Assembly: GCA_003454415.1 (NCBI GenBank)
Contig: DMKG01000080.1
Coordinates: 1 to 12,384, forward strand
DNA from: Alphaproteobacteria bacterium
GTDB taxonomy: Bacteria; Pseudomonadota; Alphaproteobacteria; UBA11222
Reading direction: 5' to 3'
Length of the DNA stretch: 12,384 nt
Part shown: positions 6,835 through 12,384 of the stretch, piece by piece
Layout: each line of letters opens with the position of its first letter
Numbering within the stretch: the first letter of the stretch is position 1
Translations under genes and position numbers: made by a program
The notes under the pieces: model-generated
What the model was told of the DNA's origin: nothing
Seen by the model: the letters and a program-made list of their open reading frames with translations, nothing else
Databases searched by the model: none

Positions 6835-8325
6835 TCATTCTTCGTAATGATCCGCAATCAGACGGTTCAGCAGGCGCACCCCATAACCGGTTGCCCAACT
6901 GGGCTTGGCCTCAGCGCTCCAGGCTACTCCCGCAATATCCAGATGCGCCCAGGGCGTCTCCTTCTCCACAAAGCGCTGCAGAAACTGCGCCGCCGTGATC
7001 GACCCCGCGCCAGGAGAGTTTGAGATATTCTGCATGTCGGCGAATTTCGATTTCAGTTTGTTGTCGTAATGGCTGCCCATGGGCATGCGCCATACGGTTT
7101 CGCCCGCCGTCTTTCCAGCGGCGGAAATGTTCTCCGCCAGCCTGTCATTGTTGCTGAACAGCCCCGCATGACAATCGCCAAGGGCGATGGTGATGGCGCC
7201 TGTCAGCGTCGCCAGATCGATTACTGCACACGGATTAAATTTCCTCTGCACATAGCTCATGCAGTCCGCAAGGACGAGCCGGCCTTCCGCATCGGTATTC
7301 AGCACCTCAATGGTCTGGCCAGACATGGAGGTGATGATATCTCCCGGGCGCTGGGCTTCGGGTCCGGGCATGTTTTCCACACAGCCCAGAACGCCGATCA
7401 CATTCGCCCTGGCGCGGCGGCCCGCAAGCGCCATCAGCGCGCCATACACGGCCGCAGCCCCGCCCATATCTCCCTTCATATCCCCCATACCCGCACGGGG
7501 CTTCAGGGAAATGCCGCCGCTATCGAAGCATACCCCCTTGCCCACAAGCGCCACCGGCGGTTTTTTGGATTTAGGCGCTCCCTGCCAGTGGAGAACGACG
7601 AGCTGACTTTCCCGCGCGCTGCCCTGCCCTACCGCAAGCATCGCCCCCATGCCGAGTTTCGACATCTGGGCTTTGCCAAGGATTTCAACTTTGACGCCAA
7701 GCCTGGTGAGAAGTTTCGCGCGTTTTGCAAACTCCGCTGGATGCAGCGTGTTGGCCGGTTCATTCACCAGATCGCGTGCGGCAAACACACCCTGCACGAC
7801 ATGCTGAAGTGAGGCGTATTGCCCCCGCGCAGCCGCAGGTTTGGCGCACATGAAAGTGATTCCCGTCAGGCTTGGCTTATCGTTTTCCTTCTGCCTCGTG
7901 CGGTAGCGGTCGAAACGGTAACTGGCGAGATGCGCGCCGGCCGCCATCTGCGCGGCAAACTCTTCCGCCTTGAGTTTGCTTTTTGCAGGTTCGTCAACGG
8001 CCACGGCCGCCTGTTTTTCCCCGCTCATGGATAGGCGGTCAAAAATCTGCGCGCCCGCTTTTTCCGCAGTCAGCGCGGTTATCTCCCCAGGCTTGCCCAG
8101 CCCCACAACAAGCAGCCGGCTGGCGCGAAGTCCCACAGGCGATAAAAGCTCCAGCATCTGGCCTGACTTTCCTTCAAACCGTCCGGATCTGATCGCGCGG
8201 GTGAGCGCGCCTTTGCATGTTTTATCCGCTTCGCGCGCGGTGCTGGATAAAACGCCCCCCTCAAACGCGCCAACAACCAGCGCGCCCTGCCTGTTCATGG
8301 CGATAGCGGAAAAACTGATATTCAT
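6835..8325 (-). CDS. pepA: Leucyl aminopeptidase, M17 family (cytosol aminopeptidase)
   Basis: Cytoplasmic two-metal aminopeptidase that removes N-terminal residues, typically a hexamer. In some bacteria PepA also binds DNA; nothing here tests that. The 496 residues match the family (E. coli PepA is 503). The catalytic domain, from about residue 185, holds the expected metal ligands Lys263 and Asp268 (VGKGVCFDSGG), Asp286 (MKGDMGGA), and Asp345 and Glu347 in the signature NTDAEGRL. The catalytic Lys275 and Arg349 are present too. The N-terminal domain (about 1-170) is more variable, as usual. Start: ATG at 8325; the Shine-Dalgarno is weak (AGGG about ten bases upstream). It is divergent from the lptF operon across an AT-rich region and upstream of holC on the same strand, an arrangement shared with other Proteobacteria. 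Confidence 0.96.
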   Translation of the reverse strand: MNISFSAIAMNRQGALVVGAFEGGVLSSTAREADKTCKGALTRAIRSGRFEGKSGQMLELLSPVGLRASRLLVVGLGKPGEITALTAEKAGAQIFDRLSMSGEKQAAVAVDEPAKSKLKAEEFAAQMAAGAHLASYRFDRYRTRQKENDKPSLTGITFMCAKPAAARGQYASLQHVVQGVFAARDLVNEPANTLHPAEFAKRAKLLTRLGVKVEILGKAQMSKLGMGAMLAVGQGSARESQLVVLHWQGAPKSKKPPVALVGKGVCFDSGGISLKPRAGMGDMKGDMGGAAAVYGALMALAGRRARANVIGVLGCVENMPGPEAQRPGDIITSMSGQTIEVLNTDAEGRLVLADCMSYVQRKFNPCAVIDLATLTGAITIALGDCHAGLFSNNDRLAENISAAGKTAGETVWRMPMGSHYDNKLKSKFADMQNISNSPGAGSITAAQFLQRFVEKETPWAHLDIAGVAWSAEAKPSWATGYGVRLLNRLIADHYEE

Positions 8326-8389
8326 CGTTGTTAAACCCTATATCCGGTGTTAATGCGATTCCCCATAAGCCTATATTAGTGGCCCGAAT

Positions 8390-8416
8390 CTGAAATCCGT
8401 CGCATTATTTTATAAT
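8390..8416 (+). promoter_or_regulatory. lptF: Candidate promoter for the lptFGD operon
   Basis: A perfect -10 hexamer TATAAT lies at 8411-8416. The best upstream match is CTGAAA (8390-8395, four of six to TTGACA), with a short 15-base spacer. Use would give a leader of about 200 bases containing the 19-bp palindrome. The -10 is strong by eye, the -35 is poor. Confidence 0.35.
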
Positions 8417-8501
8417 CGCGTACGAACTTCTGCTTCATAAGGGCGCTGGCATATATATGATTTTAAGGCGCTTTAAGCATTTTGGGGCTGCTGCAGGCGT
8501 C

Positions 8502-8520
8502 CGCCGCAACAGTTGCGGCG
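8502..8520. repeat. 19-bp palindrome in the lptF leader
   Basis: CGCCGCAAC and GTTGCGGCG are exact inverted copies around a single central A. The element lies about 103 bases upstream of lptF and downstream of the candidate promoter. It could be an operator for a dimeric regulator or an RNA hairpin with an 8-bp stem. No T run follows, so it is unlikely to be a simple terminator. The function is inference. Confidence 0.5.
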
Positions 8521-8623
8521 ACTTCAACTCCATCACACCAGGCTAGAATATATTGGCTCAAGGAAATATAGCTATCCCAAATATCGCCAGTCGCGGGAAG
8601 CTTCGGAAAAATCAGGAATGGCC

Positions 8624-9763
8624 ATGCCGGCAGTAAGCCGTTACATCATGCAGCAGATTGCCGGACCATTTGGTTTTTTCAGTCTTGCGCTGACCGGCGT
8701 CATCTGGCTTACCCAATCCCTGCGCCTTCTGGATGTCATCATCACCAAAGGACAGACGGCGCTGACTTACGCGACGTTTACTGGACTTGTACTGCCTTCT
8801 GTACTGACCCTCACGCTTCCCGCCGCCCTGTTCTGCGCAGTGCTTTACGCCCTTAACCGCCTCATTACGGATCATGAACTGGTGGTTTTGTCAGCCGCAG
8901 GCCAAAGCGTCTGGACGATCGTGCGCCCCCTGATGTATCTGGCCGTATGCATCGCCTTGTGCGTGTATGTCATCAGCTTGTGGATCATGCCGCTGACCAA
9001 AGCGATCATGAAAGACGAGGTTATGGAAATCCGCGCCGATCTGGCGGTTATCTTCTTGCGGGAAGGCGCATTCTCCAATCCGATTCAGGGATTGACCGTC
9101 TATATCCGTGAGCGTGACGCCGGTGGCGAGATGCGCGGAATCCTTGTGCATGACAACCGCAATCTGGACAATCCCACCACCTATATGGCGGAACGCGGCG
9201 TACTGATAAAATCGGGCGACGATCCGAGACTGATCATGCTGAACGGGAATGTACAGCGGCGGTCAGCCGCGGATGGGAGTTTATCGCTGCTTTATTTCGA
9301 GCGGTATGTATACGACCTTTCCGCTTTCATGCCGGATAGGGGCGTTCGCTGGAGAGAGCCGGAAGAAAGATATTTAAGCGAATTGTTTTTTCCCGATGCG
9401 AGCGCGGCCGACCGCCTGCACCTCGACGAATTGCGCGCAGAAGGGCACCGGCGGCTGACAGCGCCGCTTTATGTCATCACGCTCGCCTTTGTGGCGATGG
9501 CGGCGCTGTTATCAGGCCCCGCCAGCAGAACCACGCAAATCTGGCGCATAGGGGCTGCCCTGGTGGCCACCCTCGCCGTCCGCCTTGTGGGGATAGGAAT
9601 TGAAAATCTGGTGGAGCGTCAGAACTGGCTCATACCGGGCCTCTACCTCTGGCCCATGCTTGCGCTTGGCGGCGCCTTGCTCCTGCTGAGCGACAGGGGG
9701 CAAAGATGGATATTGTCCCTGCGGCTGCGAAACTCCCGCGCCCAGCCATTGGGAACAGGTTAG
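8624..9763 (+). CDS. lptF: LPS export ABC transporter permease LptF
   Basis: One of the two inner-membrane permeases of the LptB2FG transporter, which extracts LPS from the inner membrane and passes it to the periplasmic bridge. The 379 residues show the YjgP/YjgQ family plan: three N-terminal membrane segments (about 12-35, 50-75, 98-122), a large periplasmic jellyroll region (about 125-280), and three C-terminal membrane segments (about 295-375). The N-terminal GVIWLTQSLRLLD is typical of LptF. Start: I prefer the ATG at 8624, because AGGA (8614-8617) is six bases upstream of it. The ATG at 8618 directly abuts that AGGA, and the open TTG at 8513 adds 37 residues unlike the family. It leads the operon, with lptG four bases after its stop. 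LptB, the ATPase, is not in the window. Confidence 0.94.
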   Translation: MPAVSRYIMQQIAGPFGFFSLALTGVIWLTQSLRLLDVIITKGQTALTYATFTGLVLPSVLTLTLPAALFCAVLYALNRLITDHELVVLSAAGQSVWTIVRPLMYLAVCIALCVYVISLWIMPLTKAIMKDEVMEIRADLAVIFLREGAFSNPIQGLTVYIRERDAGGEMRGILVHDNRNLDNPTTYMAERGVLIKSGDDPRLIMLNGNVQRRSAADGSLSLLYFERYVYDLSAFMPDRGVRWREPEERYLSELFFPDASAADRLHLDELRAEGHRRLTAPLYVITLAFVAMAALLSGPASRTTQIWRIGAALVATLAVRLVGIGIENLVERQNWLIPGLYLWPMLALGGALLLLSDRGQRWILSLRLRNSRAQPLGTG

Positions 9764-9767
9764 GGTC

Positions 9768-10862
9768 ATGCGGTTATCCTGGACATTATCCCGTTATCTG
9801 GCCCTGCAACTCCTGGGAAGCGTCATCGCCGTATTCGGACTGTTCGCCGTACTGATCTTCCTGGGCAGCGTGGCCGAACTGATGCGGCGTGCGGCGGGAA
9901 GTGAGGATGTCAGTTTCAGCGTTGTCCTGGCGATGGCCTTCCTGCAATTACCAGCCCTCACCGAACGGGCCTTGCCTTTCGCCGTCATGTTCGGCTCCTT
10001 ATGGAGTCTGATCCGCCTTAACCGCAGCCATGAAATGGATGTCATCCGTGCGTCAGGCGTTTCCGTTTGGCAATTGTTATATCCGGGCATTGGGCTGGCT
10101 TTTCTGATTGGCGTTTTAATGGCCGGGATTTACAATCCCGTCTCCGCCTCGTTCACTGCGCGGTTCGAACAGCTCGAAGCCAAATATCTGAGCGGACGCG
10201 ACAGCCTGCTGGCGGTTTCCACTTCCGGCCTTTGGTTGCGCCAGGCGGATATGAATGGCCAATCGGTCGTGCATGCGCTGCGGGCCTCCCATCAGGGGAC
10301 GGATCTGCAGAACGTCATTATCTTTCTCTATGAGGGCCGCGATAAATTCGCTGGGCGGATTGACGCCGCGAACGCCAGACTGCGGGACGGCTATTGGCAA
10401 ATATCGGACGCCACCCGAACCGGGCCCAATCAACAGCCTCGTTTTCTGGCTGAAACCACACTTCCCACCTCGCTGACCCCCGAACGCATTCAGGACAGTT
10501 TCGCCTCGCCTGCGACCCTGTCTTTCTGGAGCTTGCCGGGCTTCATAGATGTCCTGGAAGAGGCCGGATTCTCAGCCATACGCCACCGGATGCACTGGCA
10601 TTCCCTGCTGGCGGCGCCGCTTTTGCTTTGCGCCATGCTCATGATTGCGGCGAACTTTGCCTTGCGCGCGTCCACACGCTCTGGCATTGCAATGGTCGTA
10701 TTGGGCGCGCTGGGCAGTGGATTCATATTGTACTTCATCACCGATCTTTCTCTGGCGCTTGGACGCGCGGGCAGCCTTCCTGTGATGCTGGCGGCGTGGG
10801 CGCCGGCAGGCATCAGCAGCCTGCTGGGCGTAACCCTGCTGCTGAATCTGGAGGAAGCATAG
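9768..10862 (+). CDS. lptG: LPS export ABC transporter permease LptG
   Basis: Partner permease of LptF in the LptB2FG LPS exporter of the inner membrane. The 364 residues have the same plan: N-terminal membrane segments at about 12-33, 55-80 and 100-122, a periplasmic jellyroll domain at about 125-265 that includes the motif SGLWLRQ (about 152-158), and C-terminal membrane segments from about 277 to 360. HEMDVIRASGVS at about 88-99 is the conserved cytoplasmic coupling region between membrane segments two and three. The ATG follows the lptF stop by four bases with AGGG just upstream, so translation is probably coupled. Its last codons contain the ribosome-binding site for lptD. Confidence 0.94.
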   Translation: MRLSWTLSRYLALQLLGSVIAVFGLFAVLIFLGSVAELMRRAAGSEDVSFSVVLAMAFLQLPALTERALPFAVMFGSLWSLIRLNRSHEMDVIRASGVSVWQLLYPGIGLAFLIGVLMAGIYNPVSASFTARFEQLEAKYLSGRDSLLAVSTSGLWLRQADMNGQSVVHALRASHQGTDLQNVIIFLYEGRDKFAGRIDAANARLRDGYWQISDATRTGPNQQPRFLAETTLPTSLTPERIQDSFASPATLSFWSLPGFIDVLEEAGFSAIRHRMHWHSLLAAPLLLCAMLMIAANFALRASTRSGIAMVVLGALGSGFILYFITDLSLALGRAGSLPVMLAAWAPAGISSLLGVTLLLNLEEA

Positions 10863-10863
10863 G

Positions 10864-12384
10864 GTGCGGCGGCGTCAAGTTTGCGGGGGAGTGATGGCGC
10901 TTGTCCTGCATCTCTCCGTCACTGTTTACGCCGCCCATGGGCAAAGTATTCAGAAAGAAGAAGCCATTCTTTTTCAGGCCGACAATCTATCCTACGATCA
11001 GACCGCCGATACGATCTTCGCAGACGGGAATGTAGAAGCAGCCTATGGCAAGCGCCTGCTGTTCGCTGATCGGGTCGTCTACAACCAGACTACAAAGATC
11101 GTTACCGCAAGCGGCAATGTCGTGCTCACCGAACCTGATGGAACGACTTTGTTCGCCCAATATGCGCAACTGGCTGACGACCTGCGCGACGGGGTCATCA
11201 AGGGGATAGGGATGCGGCTTGCGGATAATTCCGCATTGGCGGCCAAATACGCCAGCCGCACTGGCGATAATCTCACGCAACTGGACCGGGCGGTTTACAG
11301 CCCGTGCGAAGTATGTCCCGAAAAAGGAAACCGTACGCCCATCTGGCAGCTTCGCGCCAAAAGCGTCACGCACGACAAAGAGAAAAAGAATATTGTCTAC
11401 CATAACGCTTTTCTGGACGCATTCGGCGTTCCGGTTTTCTATACCCCCTATTTTTCTCACGCCGATCCTTCTGTAAAACGCAAATCCGGAATCCTTTCGC
11501 CCAATATCGGCACCTCATCCGATTTGGGCCGCACGCTTGAAGTTCCCTATTTCTGGAACCTGTCTCCCTCCCGCGGAGTTGTTGTGTCGCCGCTTTACAC
11601 CAGCCGCGAGGGCATGGTGCTGAAAACCCTTTATGAGGAACGCACACAGCGCGGAAGATTTGAGTTCGAGGGCAGCATCACCCGTCCCATAGAAAGGGAC
11701 TTCAATGGGAACCGTACCGGCGACAGAGAGATTCGCGGCCATATCTTCAGCCGCGGCCGCTACGCGCTCGGCCCGAATGACATATGGGGTTTCGATATAG
11801 AACGCAGCACCGACGACACTTATTTGTCGCGTTACAACATAACGGATAAGGATACGCTCACCAGCCGCCTGTTCACTGAACATCAATCGGGACGGGATTT
11901 TGGCTCGGTGGATTTTCTCCTATTCCAGGGATTGAACCAGGATGATGATCCGGGCCTAACGCCGATGATCCTGCCTTTGATGCATTTCAGCGGCAAGACG
12001 AATCCGGATTCCAGCGGATCGCGTTTTTCCCTTGAGGCGGATGCTCTGGCGCTGCGCCGCAGGAGCGGGCAGGATTCACACCGCCTATCCCTGACAGGCG
12101 GATGGCAGCGCGGCTACGTTTCGAGTTTTGGCGAGGTGTATTCCCTCTTCGCCGATATTCGCGGCGACGCCTACTATATCGATGATATCCCCTCGCGGCG
12201 AAACAGCGATGACCTGACCGGCCGCATTCTTCCGAGAGCCGGTGTGGAATGGCGTCTGCCCCTCACCAATCCCGAAGCTTCCGTCACCCAGATCATCGAA
12301 CCTATCGCCCAGGTGATCGTCAGCCCCTATGGCGGTAATCCGGAAGACATTCCCAATGAAGACAGCGGCAGCTTCGAGTTTGAC
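10864..12384 (+). CDS. lptD: LPS-assembly protein LptD (3' end outside window)
   Basis: Outer-membrane beta-barrel that, with the lipoprotein LptE, inserts LPS into the outer leaflet. The window holds 507 codons; the family is usually 700-850 residues, so the rest of the barrel lies beyond the edge. Start: GTG at 10864, one base after the lptG stop, with AGGA at the end of lptG about nine bases upstream. It gives a plausible signal peptide: MRRR, a hydrophobic stretch (about residues 9-22) and a cleavage region near VYAAHG. The ATG at 10894 would drop the basic residues. The periplasmic OstA/LptA-like domain spans about 33-130 (ADNLSYD, IFADGNVEAAYG, VVTASGNVVL-like repeats). A CxxC pair, Cys148 and Cys151 in SPCEVC, precedes the barrel and matches the alphaproteobacterial pattern. 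Barrel strands follow from about 165. lptD directly after lptG is the alphaproteobacterial order. Confidence 0.92.
   Translation, partial: MRRRQVCGGVMALVLHLSVTVYAAHGQSIQKEEAILFQADNLSYDQTADTIFADGNVEAAYGKRLLFADRVVYNQTTKIVTASGNVVLTEPDGTTLFAQYAQLADDLRDGVIKGIGMRLADNSALAAKYASRTGDNLTQLDRAVYSPCEVCPEKGNRTPIWQLRAKSVTHDKEKKNIVYHNAFLDAFGVPVFYTPYFSHADPSVKRKSGILSPNIGTSSDLGRTLEVPYFWNLSPSRGVVVSPLYTSREGMVLKTLYEERTQRGRFEFEGSITRPIERDFNGNRTGDREIRGHIFSRGRYALGPNDIWGFDIERSTDDTYLSRYNITDKDTLTSRLFTEHQSGRDFGSVDFLLFQGLNQDDDPGLTPMILPLMHFSGKTNPDSSGSRFSLEADALALRRRSGQDSHRLSLTGGWQRGYVSSFGEVYSLFADIRGDAYYIDDIPSRRNSDDLTGRILPRAGVEWRLPLTNPEASVTQIIEPIAQVIVSPYGGNPEDIPNEDSGSFEFD

Larger units (their letters stand above)
8326..8623. 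promoter_or_regulatory. Divergent control region, pepA / lptFGD
   Basis: This 298-base gap is the most AT-rich part of the window. It contains a perfect TATAAT, the self-complementary CATATATATG (8450-8459), a near-palindrome around TTAAGGCGCTTTAA (8464-8477) and a perfect 19-bp palindrome (8502-8520). I see no supportable gene. A frame open from a TTG at 8513 only extends lptF upstream with residues unlike the family. I could not pick out a convincing promoter for pepA on the minus strand. Confidence 0.6.

Noticed and set aside
7069..7812. Plus-strand open frame of 247 codons
   Set aside because: It is antisense to the catalytic domain of pepA, whose active-site residues are all in place.
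1..12384. Mobile elements, CRISPR arrays, tRNA or rRNA genes
   Set aside because: No transposase or integrase motifs, no regularly spaced repeats, and no gap long enough with tRNA-like structure were seen.

Overview
The window reads as proteobacterial chromosome carrying housekeeping genes. It holds no phage, transposon, CRISPR, tRNA or rRNA signal that I can see. The right two thirds look alphaproteobacterial. The SSB has the alphaproteobacterial type of N-terminus and OB fold. holC and pepA lie back to back with lptF-lptG, and lptD follows lptG directly, which is the arrangement I know from Alphaproteobacteria. The left third (pgi and a RelA/SpoT homologue) is clearly more GC-rich and almost never uses AAA for lysine, so it may have a different history from the rest of the window.

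Layout. 1-1582 (minus): pgi, glucose-6-phosphate isomerase, cut off at its C-terminus by the window edge. 1583-1996: divergent control region between pgi and the RelA/SpoT gene, with an 18-bp perfect palindrome in the pgi leader. 1997-4186 (plus): a long RelA/SpoT protein whose (p)ppGpp hydrolase residues are intact but whose synthetase domain has lost its catalytic residues. 4187-4359: short gap with GC-rich hairpins. 4360-5541 (plus): class III CaiB/BaiF CoA-transferase. 5624-6076 (plus): ssb. 6077-6200: convergent gap with nested palindromes. 6201-6677 (minus): holC, the chi subunit of DNA polymerase III. 6835-8325 (minus): pepA, an M17 leucyl aminopeptidase. 8326-8623: AT-rich divergent promoter region with a 19-bp palindrome. 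8624-12384 (plus): the lptF-lptG-lptD operon, with lptD cut off by the right edge.

How the genes work together. LptF and LptG form the transmembrane part of the LPS-exporting ABC transporter, and LptD is the outer-membrane translocon that receives the LPS, so the right end is an LPS transport operon with tight spacing. SSB and HolC are physical partners at the replication fork (chi binds the SSB C-terminal tail) and are convergent neighbours here. pgi and the RelA/SpoT hydrolase are divergent and share one control region.

The most notable points are the apparently hydrolase-only RelA/SpoT protein, the compositional break between that gene and the CoA-transferase (transfer or assembly join), and a set of perfect palindromes at gene boundaries. 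I found no clearly new biological system.
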